64,000 nt of DNA from Ignelater luminosus (taxonomy: Eukaryota; Arthropoda; Insecta; Coleoptera; Elateridae): assembly GCA_011009095.1 (NCBI GenBank), contig VTPC01004063.1:60455-124454 (forward strand), read 5' to 3'. Under the pieces are notes generated by a model. The model was not told the origin of the DNA. It worked only from the letters and a program-made list of their open reading frames with translations, and ran no database searches. Each line of letters opens with the position of its first letter. Positions within the stretch are counted from its first letter, which is position 1. A program made the translations under genes and the position numbers. This document shows, in pieces, positions 10,708 to 24,260 of the stretch.

Positions 10708-12585
10708 TGTCTCAATGGAGTGTTCTTATGTCTTGCGTAAAGCCCACAACATTGCCCCTGCTCCTGCATGTACCAACGATCCATTCTAGCGTGGTCTAAA
10801 ATCTACTCGTACAAATTTATGCAGAGATCTAAGTACAGTAAAATCTTCTGAACGGAATTCAGCTTCAATCGATGCCGGCAACGTATACGGTAAGAGACTT
10901 CAAGTAGTTGCTCTGGACGTACCAAGCGGTGTAAAAAAAGCATTTTGATGAGTTCATTGCGACTGCGATAACTCTTTCAACTTCCAGCCTACTTTCCTCT
11001 TGTGTGAACATATCCTATCTAAGTATCTACTTACTATGTTCATGTAGAGCCACCAAAAAGAGAAATTGGGACCTTTTTTTAGAAAGCTCGCTTAGAAGCT
11101 TTGACATGTACAGCTTAGCATTTCAGGAGAACCCAAAAGTACTTGGAACTTGTCTGTATTACTTACAGTTTCTTTCAACATTTCTCCTGTATCAAAGATC
11201 GTGCTTATTTTCATCCACTTTCAGGTTTTGTTAAAAAGATCTTTGCTGTGATTTTCTAAAGTTTATAGTTCGAAACTCTCGAATTCTATCTATCTTGGAG
11301 AGCAAGGTGTTTATTATGCCGAAGCTAAATAGTAGATAGAGGTACAATTTCTTGTGGAAATTCCGAAGGGTCAGAAGAAAATAAGCTGATGATTTTGGGA
11401 AGCTTATATCAAGGCGAGAAAACTTTTGATGGGATAGAATTCACTATCTATACCTGCGCAGCATTAAAAATCTGAAAATAACAACACGGAAAAATAATTT
11501 AATGATGATGAAGATGAATGAATAAAGAACATATATTCTGGTGTTTTGCACGAATTCAGCTCTTGAGGCAGATTCCTTTTCTTCTTTCTTCTTTACTGGA
11601 TGAATTCTTTAATGTCATCTCATGTAAGGTACCTTCGATACTCCTTAAGCCTTGGTGTGTATATCAAATTAGCGTTTTCTTCTAGTTTTCTGATTTTCCT
11701 CAGACTTCTCATTTTTGTTTCATAAGCGTCCGACTTTTGTAATTGTTTCACAAATCTCTCGTCAATTCGTAGAGTTCCCTTTGAAAGCTAATATCTCGTT
11801 GTTGCGACTTGATGTAGGGCTCATTCGTAATGATTAATCGTGAGTGCTCTGAGTAGTCGTGTGACAGACACAGTTGTTTCGACTCCTACGTTTGATTGCA
11901 GCAAAGAAATTCTACCTCTACAGTTTTTCGAGATACGATACCACTTCTAGGAAGTACATCCTCTGGATGAGATACAAAAGATCTTCCCATCTTTCATCTT
12001 CGATAGGATTTGCTATGATTATCTAAGAAGACGAAAATAAAATTCAAAATTCAATCGTAAAGATCTAGTACATAATGATAAAAAGCGATAAACGAAAAGA
12101 TTTAGACATCTTCACAAAATAAATGTTAATCCATACTTCAATGTTTTGCACGAATTCAACTCTCGGATCAACCAAATTTCAAGATAAAGGTTAAAATAGT
12201 TAATAAAGATTTTACATCACGATGTTTGGTACAGTAGAAATCCCCGCTAGATAAATTTTTTGATCTCTGGTCAATAATGGCACACAAAAAGGTCTAAATC
12301 GTCGTCATTTTAAACTTCTAAGACAACCAGAGCACTTAGTAGATTTCTCGAAATAATAAAACTTTGTTGATGTTTTCTTTCATAAACAACTTACTAAAGG
12401 CAAAAAGAACGAAACTAAACCAGCAGCGGAAGCATCTGAAGCTGTAAAGGCAATTCATGTCTTGATTGACATTCTTAAGAACCCAAAAAGGTACTAAAAT
12501 ACACGAAATAGGCGCTAGTAACGCAAGTAGACATTCTAGGTATTTATAACTATAACTTAAATAGTTTGCTTTTGCGAAATTCTTT
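10708..12585. other. intron 1: no recognisable gene
   Basis: AT-rich, frames broken. Two short near-repeats of the phrase TTTTGCACGAATTCA.CTCT occur at about 11543 and 12142, suggesting relics of a repeat that I cannot delimit. Confidence 0.4.
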
Positions 12586-12589
12586 AATT

Positions 12590-12934
12590 GTTGGTTAGAA
12601 ACTACGAATTTCGTCATGACAATTCAAAAGTAGATGAATTTGAATCTTGTACAAAACCTACGCCTAGAATTTACAGAATTGTAAAGTTGTAAATCGAATT
12701 TAAGAACTTACAGATGTGCCGTTATTAAATATCTGGAAATTCTGAAAAGAACGCTAAGCACTCAGGGAAAAACACTGGTAATCTACTCTAAACACTCAAA
12801 GACACTAAAAACCCAAACAGATTATTAGTTCGAAATTACAAATTACGTAATGTAATTCCAAACGTGGAGGAATCTTTAGAGAGGGCCAGCGATAAAGTAA
12901 TTGAAGCCTATAGCAGAATTTCTTAGGGTGTACT
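12590..12934 (+). repeat. satellite-like repeat, plus orientation
   Basis: GTTAGAAACTACGAATTTCG at 12593 and GTTCGAAATTACAAATTACG at 12828 mark two ~235-bp units that share the internal landmarks TTTACAGAATTGTAAAG and CGTTATTAAAT. The same monomer occurs near 34.5, 37.6, 41.5 and 44.0 kb. Confidence 0.65.
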
Positions 12935-12942
12935 AAACAGGG

Positions 12943-13694
12943 TAGAGCCCTACATGGGCCAAAATCTCCAAGCCTGGCCCCTACTGGGGATATACCGGAC
13001 GCGGTCCGAAGAAACTCGGCAACTTCTCATTCGGCCCGAGACACCTAAACGGCCCGACATGTTCTCAAGGCTCTAACGACCCAAGAGCCACCACAGAACC
13101 GAACGGTCCCAGAGACTCCAACGGCTCTACAGGCTCGACAATCCCAAACGGCCACGACCAAGAAATCCATCTCGTCTGCGGTGCACTACGAGAATGGCCC
13201 TTTTGGGTTCAGTTTGAGATAATGCATATCCGAATCAGTACGAAAAATAAGCCAATTCCAAGCAGTTCGAAAAAGATCTTGATCCGATACAACAGAAAAA
13301 TTCTCCGCTCGGTTCAGTATGAAAGTAATGTTTCTATGAGTCAGTACGATGATCCTCCGGTGTGGTTCAGTGCGAAAATCGTGCGTCCGAGTTGGTACCA
13401 AAAAGATATCGATTCGGTGCAGTAAGAAGATCGTCCGCTTCGGATCGGTGCAGAAATAACGGCCCGAGAAGCCCAACCAATCCTTAACTTGACAGGTGCC
13501 ACAATCTTGACAGGACCAAACGGCTTGAGACGTACGAACGGTCGGACAGGTCCAAATCGGCCAGATAGACAAGAGCGGCTCAACAGGACGGAACGGCTTG
13601 GCAGGTTCAAACGGCCCGAGTCCTATAAATGTTTAAATTGAAGCCCGGCGTTACCCGAACCCGAGCTAAAAAACCTGACCCGTGCAGGCCTCTA
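12943..13694 (-). mobile_element. GC-rich hAT-like non-autonomous element, full-length copy B
   Basis: The left end TAGAGCCCTACATGGGCC and the inverse of the right end, TAGAGGCCTGCACGGGTC, form a terminal inverted repeat. The flanks AAACAGGG (12935-12942) and AAACAGAA (13695-13702) look like a decayed 8-bp target duplication. The interior has the 9-bp GC-rich core plus a second block (about 13220-13460) of ~36-bp phrases based on TCAGTACGAAAAA and GATC. No real protein is encoded. Confidence 0.75.
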
Positions 13695-13702
13695 AAACAG
13701 AA

Positions 13703-16700
13703 TGATGCTCGGTGTGTGGTACATTAACTGTCAGTTTAGCTGTCTTAAGGTAACCTTGAAAAATATCCTAGCTCTAAATTCTACCGTTTTTACTGCTCTG
13801 GGTATTTAGATATTTGAGAAAAATCGCCACGAGCAATGATCGCTCGGACGCTCGCAAACAGCTGATAGTTTCGCGCGTGTGTAGTTCCCAATACCCAAGA
13901 AAAAGTTGAACTTAAACCAACTTTGTGGATATCGAGATTCTGCATCTAACCAAATGAGGGGAAGCGACAGCCAATAACAGCAATCCCCAAATCTCTTTTT
14001 CTCCAATTCTCCCGAGCAGTAAAAGCACCTTTATTCGCCACTGTGGCAAGTTTCTGGTGTTTAAAGCTTGATATAATAAACACCTGCCATAATATTATCG
14101 TAAAGCCATCAGACTGCTATGATTACTTCGTGTGAACTATTTGAGTATTTTGTAACGTGTAACACATTTGTTTTAGTACTTGATGGCCTCATGATAGTAA
14201 AAAATAAATCAATAACCATTTTGAGGCAAGACTACAATCTGGCTTGCGATAAATTACAGTTAAAAACTAGGGTGCCGTACCGGCTGCATTAGCCCTGATT
14301 GAGTAGTCTGGGCATGATATGAAGTGACTTATATGCAAGCAAATTCGAAAAGAGATCGTCTACTGATTTTGCAGGTTGTAGCTGGATATTTGCAATTTTG
14401 TGTCCCCTGAGTATATGAGACAGCAAGTTCTCTGAAATAAAAACCACACGCAGCTCTTAACTCGTAAGGGACATTCATATTCAATCGGCGCTAAAAATCG
14501 ATCTGAAGCTTAGTTAGTTAGCGAAAAAGGCCTTGAATGTAATTCGTACATATTAGGTAAAATAAAATATCCAGCAGAAACTGTTCCCAAAGTTAACTAT
14601 AGTTCGAATTTATTTCTACAACCAGACTTTAAACCTTTTGTCCCTAATAATAGCAAACCGCAAGTCCAAATATTTCAAAAGAGAACTACAGGGGTGTGGA
14701 TGCTTTAATAGTGTCTGCATGGTTCACTTGATTCTTAAAAGACTCAGGGTGCCAAAAACTGTTGGGTTTTTAGGCGCCAATTTCTCACGTGCCGGCGCCA
14801 CCAGTTGTGACAAGAACTTTAAATAAAAAAGTTGTTGTTGTGAAGAGAGAACTTAACAAAATTTCGAAGAACAGGATTGCTATTGTTATGTTATTGAGTA
14901 GTAGAATAATAATTAAATGGAATCAATTTTATCTGTTTATGCAGTCGTTAAATTAACATTCAGAATACCACGCGAAAGAAAAACTGATATAAATAGCCTT
15001 TACTGCCTTTGTAGACTTTATAACTATTTTTATGACATTCGATATTGCATGGAGGATGAAGAGTAATTTTTATATGATAGTTCTGCGTAATATCGACATT
15101 TGGAAATTTAATTGCACACGAATACTATTACAATAACCATTAATTCACTGGAAGATAATCGAGTAGCTAACGATTAGTTAGAACAATTCCTGACTTGGTT
15201 AACTACAAAATACAATGTGTGATAAGTAAAAACAAAATATTGTGTTCGTTTTCTCTGTGAATTTCATACATCAGGTAATTTTGGCAGAAGTTTTCATTTT
15301 CACGTGAAGCTTTTGTAGTACGTAATACTCGCTAGAAATGTGTACCTATAACATATTACCTCAATATTTTAAAGTCAAACATCACCGATAGAGACACGTC
15401 TTATCACATTGATATCACGTTACATAAGAGTGCTCGTATAACGGTAATTTCGCATTTGGAAGATTGAATTTCATTTGTAACTTTTCTCGAACAATGTGAA
15501 ATACAAAAAAAATATGGGATGTTCCCTTCTGAGATGTAACCCTCAAGTTTAGACATATTTATCGGTCTTTTGCTACGTAACCTGACTCCCATTCATCATC
15601 TTAAAATCTCTACACATAACAGTCGCTTTTTAAAAGCATTTAAACCTTAAAAGTCAAGTGGTAAATTACCGTTCTCATATAACAGTCGGAAACTTTTAGT
15701 GAATACCGAACTCAATAAATTTTTGTTTGTTGTCTATTAGCAGCTAATTGCTTTATATTTTCTCATAATTAAGTAAATAAGCAGAAAATTATTATGTTTT
15801 AGTATAACAATTTTGATGTGCCTGTTTTTGTTTTAGTATAAACTATACTTACACAAGATGGTAATTTTCGTATCATTATGACCCTTAAAGAATGTTCAGA
15901 TAAAACTGACATTTTTTTGACGTATACTTACTAACATAAACCGTAACTTGAGGTTGGTCGTTGTTGGAAGGTGCAGCTCGGATCATATTTCCTGTGTGCA
16001 CATGGTTAATTTACAGAATCAGGGACACTTCATTATAATGTACACAAGCACAATTTAGAATTTTAGAGCAAAACTTTGAAGTACCGACAAGACGAGTTTT
16101 CGTGTCGATTAATTAAAAGACGCAAAATTAAAATACAATTATGTAATTCACAATTACAAACGAACGTTATACAATTTGAAGTTTTTCTCACGAGTTTGAG
16201 AAAGGCCGGAAAAATGAATTTTAAATTAAAACATTAGATTAAATCTTTTTTTTGTATAATACAGCAATTCATGGACTTTTACATATTAAGTCAAGGTCTC
16301 AACTTAAAATAACTGATTATGTAATTATAATTAAAAGTATCAGCCGTTAGTATTAAAGGAAATTAAAAATGGATTGAAACTAATTGGTGTATGTCGATTA
16401 ATGGATATCACACGTCAGTGAATAACCCTTGACTGGGCTGCAATTAATTACATTTAAAACAGAATTAGATAAATAGCGTAGAAACCAATCGAACGTTCTA
16501 AAAATCGTAAACCACATCTTCTCTTTTCCAATTACTATTTTAGCATTTAGAAATCTGTTTTTGTCGAACAGAACAGAAATTGTAAATTTCCTGCGTTAAT
16601 AACCTTCTCCCTTGGAAGGTAGAAAATTATTAATTAACAAGAAATTGGATTATTGTAATTAAATTACAAAATGGTTGTTTGCAGAAATAACATGCGCCGA

Positions 16701-16780
16701 CAATGTTTAATTTTCTGAGCTTTACCCTATCACTTATACAGGGTTCTTTGATGGTATTTCATATAAAATAACACAATTTA
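13703..16780. other. intron 1: AT-rich, no recognisable gene
   Basis: No frame of convincing coding texture, no clear repeat ends. The phrase TACGGGGTGTTCGACAATT at 16781 marks the probable edge of the mariner-type remnant that follows. Confidence 0.45.
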
Positions 16781-17345
16781 TACGGGGTGTTCGACAATTG
16801 AAGTAACAACGAAAATGTTTAATGAAGAAAGTTTCTGAATGCGTAATTGCTCCTCCCCGAGAAAGCAATTTGAGAACTTTCAATCACAAACAAACAATTA
16901 TTATGAAGATCCAGTTACTCAACAAGCCTCACTTGATTTATTTAATGATTTAAAACAAATTAATAAACTTATAAATTACAAATTTACTCAAATTCACTTT
17001 TTAAAAATTAAACATTGTATAACTTAGTTTAATAAATGTTCGAATTGTCCTCCGTTAGCTTCCAAGCAAGCGGTTGCTCACAATGGTACTGCATTATGAA
17101 CATTTCTAAGTATTTGTGGAGTAATTAATTGTACATTGTCCATTATTCAATCAAACGAAAAAATCCAAAGAATTTAAATCAGGGTGGCCACGATATAGGG
17201 CCATTACGACCTATCCAACGCTACGGAAGATTTTCGTTCAACCATGTAGGCATAATGAGCAGGTGCGCCATCATGCATCCAGATTAGTCCATTTTGCAGA
17301 TTGGGCGGAATCGTCTGTCAGTTCATTAATGACTGTTGAAGATAA
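16781..17345 (-). mobile_element. mariner/IS630-type transposon remnant
   Basis: On the minus strand, WMHDGAPAHYAYMVERKS lies around 17280-17230, matching the D-x-APAHY block of Tc1/mariner-type DDE transposases. After frameshifts come pieces of the downstream WP..SPDLN.LDFF signature and of the C-terminal A..GGQFEHLL motif near 17050. Stops and frameshifts show it is dead. The terminal phrase at 16781 is of the kind that ends such elements; the other end is not clear. Confidence 0.65.
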
Positions 17346-17779
17346 TATTTGTTGAAGTCTGTCTACTAAGACATTTCTTTTGTTATCTTGCGGTTTTTTT
17401 ACATTTTTGTATAAAAAAGATGAATGTCCTCACTGTTGTGGGAAAGAAATATGAATGCCCAATAGCGCAGGTCCACTTGCGACCGTCATCGCACCAGCAG
17501 CTGTTATTGCTGCATGTGTGAGTATTGTTTTAGAACGATTACAATAGAGACCTTCAAATATTGTGCTCTTTGCCCCCAAATTGCATCTTAACGCTGGTAA
17601 GTAACTGTAAAAAGACAAGAGGATTTTGTTAGAATTTCTTAGAGTTTTTTTTTACCTGAATATGATGCAGCATCAGATCCAGAAGAAGAATTACAAGAAA
17701 ATGAAAATGAAGACGAGCTTAAGATAAACTACATTCAGATATTGAAGTTCAAAATAATTTTGTTGAAATGGCAAAGTTT

Positions 17780-18455
17780 CGTTACGTGATAGAAGTAAAC
17801 TAAAGCGTCCTGAAGAGTATAATGATTTTGTCACGTACAGCGATACTGTTTTGAGTGATCATGTTGTACCATCAACTTATGCAGAGTGAAGATAGTTCTG
17901 AATGGAAGAAAGCAATGAACCTTGAAATAGTCACTGATGAAAAACAAAGTGTGGACATTAAAAGAATTATCCCCAAACAAGAAAGTAATTTTGTACAAAT
18001 CACCAACAAGGCCTCATATTGCCTACGCCGTTAGTGTAGCCTCTAGAACTTTAGAAAATCTTACATAGAAGAACTAGATGCGCGTTAAGAAAATATTTCG
18101 CTATTTAAATAGAACTGCTAGTCTTGGTCTTTTGTATAAACGTGAATATAAATCCGGCATTCTCGAATCTTTCAGTGATGCTGATCATGGAGGTGATGAA
18201 GATACTGGAAGGTCAACTTGCATTGATGGCGGTGGAGCAACTTCTTGGCTCAGTTAGAGGCAGCCATCTGTGTCTATTTCTACCACAAAAGCGAAATTGG
18301 TGGCAGCAAGTGAGACGCTTGAGAAATAGAAGCGTTTGTTAAACGAAATTTGAAATGTGAATACTCCTGTACTTCACTAGCTGAAAACCCTGAATATCAC
18401 AAGCGCACTAAGCATATTAAAAAAGCCATCCACAAACATTATCATACAGGACTTT
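17780..18455 (+). pseudogene. Ty1/copia pol fragment (RT end and RNase H)
   Basis: Frame-shifted plus-strand pieces follow copia order. EWKKAMNLE near 17910 is the start of the reverse-transcriptase region; RPHIAYAVSVASRTLENP near 18010 is its end. VKKIFRYLNRTASLGLLYKR near 18085 and FSDADHGGDEDTGRST near 18170 mark RNase H entry, and NPEYHKRTKHI near 18390 its C-terminal part. The central RT with the catalytic YVDD segment is missing and several frames are broken, so it is an internally deleted relic. Confidence 0.72.
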
Positions 18456-18539
18456 TCTTCTCAGTTTTAGTCGGGAAATATTTCTACAATCCGTCAATTG
18501 TCGAACACTCTGTATATGCAATACACACTTTCACAATCA

Positions 18540-18790
18540 ATTACTTGTCAATTTTGTTGCTGACCTTATAATTGGCCCATTTTTGCTCCCGCACCGACTA
18601 GATGGAGTTTCATGCTTTATATAAAGGGGCAGTTTCTCTAAGAATTTGCGGGAGATTGAATTGAATTGAAGGCCGGCTTAAAGCGTGTCGGCGCTCTTAA
18701 GTAAAGATCGTTTTTATGTTCTTGCTCCTTGCCTCTTTTCCTTTTCTATCACATTATGTTTTCGCTACAGCTGGGCCCGGGCCCGAAAGT
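18540..18790 (+). promoter_or_regulatory. possible copia 3' LTR with TATA-type promoter
   Basis: It lies directly downstream of the copia fragment. A TATA-like TTATATAAAGG at about 18617 is followed by an initiator-like CAGTTTC and a GC-richer leader, as in many copia LTRs. I could not find a second copy or a short inverted end pair, so this is inference from position. Confidence 0.3.
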
Positions 18791-19319
18791 CTTCCGCGTG
18801 CTCCCGAGGAGAAGAGGTCCCTCGTACTCCAAAATAGGCACATGGAGCTGCTACTCTGACCCTACTCCAAATCAGACATGGAGATCCCTTTCAGATCTCG
18901 AAATATCGGCCACAACCTCACTAATGGGCCCCTTAACGAATACCACTCTTAGCTTGTGTCTAAGATGTGCAGAATATGAAATATGAAACTGACTACCCTT
19001 GAGTTTTAACGGAAATAGATCCAAGGGGAGAAATTTCGTTTTTGGTCTGAAGTCCACTTAAGTTTTGTTTGGTTTTCGAAATCTCTAGCTACTGAGTCAT
19101 AGAAAAACCGATAAAAATCCATACCCTTCCAGTTTTCCCAACAGTCGAGAAAGTGGGCTTTTTCTTTAACTGATAACCAAAAACAAACCCAAATGCTCTT
19201 CTAAATTTAGTAAAATTCAACTTAAGATGTTTCTTTTTCTACCAACCTATACAAAATATCAAAAAATGCTCTTTTTATTTTTATAAATTCAAATACGTTC
19301 CTGCTCTCTAACTAGGTCT

Positions 19320-22120
19320 GTTTGGATGAGATAGAAAGAGTCTTCGTAGATCAACATCTCCTCAGGCAAGCCCTGATTGATTTGTTTGTAATGTAAGATG
19401 ATCAAGTTAGAGAACCCTAACATTATAGCCTATTGGCTTATTGTGTGTCATCTTATAACTTTTAAGCGAAGAGACTGACGACTCGGATCATTAATAGCAT
19501 TTTCACCATATTTTCCTTGACAAGGATATCTCGGGGACTGTCTCCTGTTAAGAGCTTCACACTTGAATATGATGTTATAGGCTGTACCTTCCTCTTCATC
19601 ACAGGATTTGCAGGTGGGTTCTTCGTTTATTATTTCCATTGTATGCATATGTTTACGTAAGGTGCAGCGACTAGTTATAAGGTCCTGCCACATACCTACT
19701 TATCTGCAGTATTTCCTTGGTTTGCTAAACGATTATAGCAGCATATATTTGCTGTGTCTTAGTCCTGCAACATTAGTTCAATGCTGCTGGTGTCTTGTGT
19801 TTATCCGTTCAGCCATCCAGCTAGGTATTGTGACTTTAGTGATTCCAAAAACTGGGGGGGGGGCTATAAATGCTTTCTCATTGCCTTCTATTCCCTTAGG
19901 TCGAAGCAACTACATAAGGGCTACCCCATTATCGGTTATTATCAGGGTATATCTACTCCGGTAGTTCTTCCTTATATTCTCTAAAAGGCATGTACTTCCA
20001 TCTGGAAGACAGTTGCATATTTTCCTAACTGGGGTTGAAACCATCTATTCTAGCTGCAGTGCCACTATCAGTTTTGGATCCATCTGCATACCATGCAGAG
20101 CGTTTTGCATTGGCTCTGAAACCATATTTGTGTACTTCCCTATGCTACTATGACTATTTCATCTGCATATCCTTGAGTGTAGTATACTAGCATGTTCAAT
20201 TTGACAAGGAGTTTGTCTACTACCAAGTTCCACATGCGGGACGATAAAACACTCCCCTGTAGACATCCCTTGACTGTTTTTATCTCCACTGTCTCCTCAG
20301 ACAGACTTGAGTATAGCATATTTTTGATCAACTTACAAAGGGCTTCCTCTATTCTACGATTCCTTACTGTTATCACCATTGACTCGTAGGCGGTATGGTC
20401 AAAGCTTCGATGTCGAAGAAGACAGTAAGATTTCCTGTTTGGTAATCGCGTTAGCGAAGAGCAGTTTCGTGATTTTCCTGATTGATATGCATGTTGGTGA
20501 GAGCGAAGTAGGCTTCCTCTAGGAAAGTTGCCCCTTATATGTTTTGTCAATCAATTTTTCCATCAGGTTTAACATGAAGAATGATAGATTGATGGGTCTG
20601 TGCGCTTTGGCCTGCTTGTAATCCCTATCAGATTTTAAAACAAAGGCAATTCTTGATCGCTTCCAGGCAGAGTGCACCGGCTACTGTCCTTTTTAGAGGT
20701 TCGTTTTGTAATTGGACAGTTATTATGTTTCGATATTCCACAGTTGGTTTATCAGTCATTGATGGCTAGACGGGTGTATCTGTGATTCAAAAGTGACGGT
20801 TCCTCGGATATATGCAGGCGAGTTATCTGCGAGCTTATACGTGAAGATGCCAAGGTTATATCAATTATATTTCTAAATCAGTTTGTCTCCCCTATTCGGT
20901 ATTTCAAGATTTTCAGAAGTGATGAAGTCTAAATGATACTTACCTCTTCTGTTGATGTTGCTGCTTCTCCAGACTGCGTGGTACGCATTGCTGTCGAGCC
21001 CTGCTATGAGCCGCAGGTTTGATAGTCTGCAGTGTTCTGTGAGTCGTTCTTCAAATGGAGGAGAACTAGAAGAGTCATACAGGAAATATATAGTGGATAT
21101 TACTATTTGCCTCTATGTCCCTTCCATTTCATTCCTGGCAGTTATGCAGGATCTGACATATTCAAGGTTAGATTTGTATATTAGCTTGCTACGTCTGACA
21201 TCATAAATTTGCATAACTCAGCTGCTGCTGCTACCTTCAGCATTATCACCTTCATGTCTTTTGGCTGTCCTTGCTTTTTATTGCGGCTGAATATTACTCC
21301 CTTTATTCTTTATTTTGCGTCTTCATGAGAGGAAGGATTTTAGTTGGCTCCTTTTCCTCCAGGTCACGGGGCACCCATGCAACTGCCTTGGTAGCCTTAA
21401 TTATGTCTTTGGAATTTTCCATTCGAAGACTGCCTTCCTTCCATTCAAGGTTTTAATTATGGAGCTTTTTCGGAGAACCATCTTACTGTTTACTCCTTCA
21501 TTAAAGAGCTTGTTTGGTCTTTTCTGGGATTAATTTGCCCGAGTGATTATCATCTTAATGGTTGACAGAGTCTGGATGTAGGACTACCCAGATGAGACAT
21601 GTTTGCGGTTTGCCTTACTTTCTTCCTCTTTTGTTTTTTTAGAAGGTCTTGCTACAGCTGGGGATGGAGTGTTCGAGTGTATCCCTCTGTCTGGGTCTTT
21701 AAATATCCTCAGTTGTGGTATTTTAGACAGTTCAGGCTTTTGGTTGCCCTAAGTTTTCTTGACCTAATGGGTTCTGTTCTAGCCTTTGCCGCTTTAGTTG
21801 CCAGTCGTCTTCTTTAAACTCCAGGTAATTTTATCTCGGATTTGGTGTCAATGTCTACACTTTGAAGATCTAGGGTTTTCCTCAGGTTTGCTAGTTTCTT
21901 CTGGATTTGCCTCAGTGATCTTCGCTACATTGGAGGGTGAAATTTTGCCAACAGAATTATCGGTTTCAGCCTCCATCTCCATTGGAGTTAATTTCAATTT
22001 CGAAAAAGAAAAAAAGATTTTTAATATTGGTCTGATTTATGTCGAAGCCCTCAAGGAGGAACCAGTTACAACTGCTCATTTATTCAGTCACGCATCCCTT
22101 TAGGCTGGTTCATCCCCCTT
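19320..22120 (-). mobile_element. non-LTR retrotransposon (Jockey/R1/I group), decayed
   Basis: Read right to left: ORF1-like Ser/Lys-rich pieces (22.1-21.3 kb); an endonuclease segment LIAGLDSNAYHAVW at 21009-20960, with LDFITSENLEI after it; and a reverse-transcriptase stretch at 20550-20140 with CLQGSVLSSRMWNLVVDKLL and GYADEIVI. The C-terminal Cys/His region is at 19693-19448 (TCKSCDEEEGTAYNIIFKCE). The catalytic YADD reads YADE at 20158-20169. Stops and frameshifts separate these parts; it is not functional. Confidence 0.75.
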
Positions 22121-24260
22121 GAGATTTAGATTTTTTAAAATAAAGTCTTCTCTTCTCGGTCTGGGCTATTAAGCCAAGAATCTTCACAACCGTGTTGCCT
22201 GCGAGACATGTCCACTGACAGCAACTGGTTGTATGGTTTAGCAGTTAAGCCTTCCTGAAAGGAGACCATTGATTGCCGCCGTTGGGACTGGGCTTTTCAC
22301 CTAGACCGTTAGACACATTACAGGTTTGCCACCATGTTGCAGATATTAATCAACTGAGACCTCTGTGTCCTTGCACGTAAGAGACTTACCACTCCTCTAC
22401 TCACTGTAGTCAAGAAGAAAAGTGCTTTGGTCATCCTCCTAACCGCTACCTGGAGACGAACCCGACAAGTATGCCAACCTTACGAACATAAAAGCCTTTC
22501 TAGACTAGAATGGAAGACTGGGGGTATTAATGTGCCAATAAGATTTGGTGTAACAAGAAAGCAATCTTTAGTCAGAGAGAAGAAGATTTAAAATAAAATA
22601 GTTTTGGGCTACTTCTTGCCTTTTGGTTTTGGTCTTTTAATTCGTATGGCCTGAAGTATAGTCAAGAAGGCTTGGTAGAGGCAGTGTGTTATCTTATCAA
22701 GATTATGTGTCAGAATCTCATTATGGTAATGATTCTCATTCAAACTGGCTTGTATCTAAGTAACTTTTGAACACTAAAGGCCGACTCCACCAACGATTTA
22801 ATAGCTATCTAGATTGATTGTAAATCAAGAAATCTTATTAAGGAGTTTTGCCCTTCGATGAGTGTTGATGGCAATCAAATCTTTGATGCAATAGGCTCCA
22901 AGCCAGGTTACTCAATTTCCAAAGTTCTTCTACAGGTCTTCAATTAAGCTTAACATTCCGTTACTTCACGATCTTTCCTTTTCGGTGCCAATACACAAAC
23001 GTCACCTATCTTAATTTATCAGAGACAAATTCAGATAATTAGATTTGAGGTAGCGTAGCGGTTGAGGTCCTTGTATTATGATAAACCCAACTAGTTGAAG
23101 AAAACAATTGCCCTGGAAGGAACAATTTTTCCGCAAAGTCCAACTGATTCGAAAAACTTGGTCCAACCGGCTCAATATGTTCCGCAGGCTAAAAAGACTT
23201 TATTGGCTTGAATGATTCAGAAAGACTAATATAGGTTCAATCAGTCTAAACTCGGTCTGTATCTAAACTTTGAGGCAGGGCCAGCTCAAGCAGAAACTGT
23301 TTTTGTGTCTTTGGAAGGGAAGGGGCGATTCTCTGGTGTATGGAGTTCCTCCTCGGGCTTCAAATGATTCCGAAATAGACATTGGGAAGTCTTTGTACAA
23401 TACCGGCTACGTGGCAAAGCTAATTTTTTTCGCGTCCCTTATCGAATGGCGTCTTTAGGCTGCGTCTGTGGTTGGATAGGACGGTAAGGTACATAGCTGT
23501 TGTCTCCCATGTAATCGGATTTTAATTTAATTTTAATCTAGACTCTTTAGTTTGTAACAACACAATGCATTTAAATGTGATAAATAAGTCGTTCCAATTT
23601 CATCTTTTGGTGAATCTTTAACAAAATTCAATCTCAAACTTTAATCTCAAAAACGAGGCTCCGGAGGATTTATGTTTATAGCAAATCTTTTGCAGTGAGT
23701 AATCTGTAGAATCAACTGATACTGAAAACCATAATCATTAAAAAATTACATCTTAAAAAAGTAAAAACAAAAAAATATAAAATACTGCTAGTTACGCCTC
23801 TGGCTCAAACATGACGCACAGTAGTTAACTTCAAGATGACTTTTCTGTTAACAATAATTTAGTGACTTATTTTTTCATTGGTTTTGGTGATGAATACATT
23901 CACTTGATGGACATCAATAATTAACTAGTTAACATTAAAGTTTGGAAATCATTGCTCTAATTAGGGTATCATTTTGCATTTTCACGCAATAAAACTACAG
24001 TATTCAATTGGCATTCCTGGTGAATCCTTGAAACTATTTAGCTGTAGCGACTATAATAAAGATAGCGTTATCTTAATAATGTACAACGTTTACAATTTGA
24101 ATTCCATCATCAGATTGTTGATCTTAGAATAATCGAGAAGCTTAGTAGGTAATCTACTTTTTTATCATCTGTTTACTAACTTTCTAACGTAATAATGAAT
24201 ATGTCACTACAATGTTTTTGTACTGATTATCACTATTTTAAGATTTTGTTTATTTTTCAG
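22121..24260. other. intron 1, last part: no recognisable gene
   Basis: 22.1-22.6 kb may be the 5' end of the adjoining antisense LINE. Beyond that there is only AT-rich sequence with broken frames up to the exon 2 acceptor. Confidence 0.4.

Noticed and set aside
18617-18640. TATA box as a host promoter
   Set aside because: It sits right after a copia fragment and is more likely part of an LTR; even that is uncertain.
24195-24260. ATG at 24195 as the gene's start
   Set aside because: The bases before 24261 form a typical acceptor tract and the phase fits exon 1; an alternative first exon is possible but unsupported.
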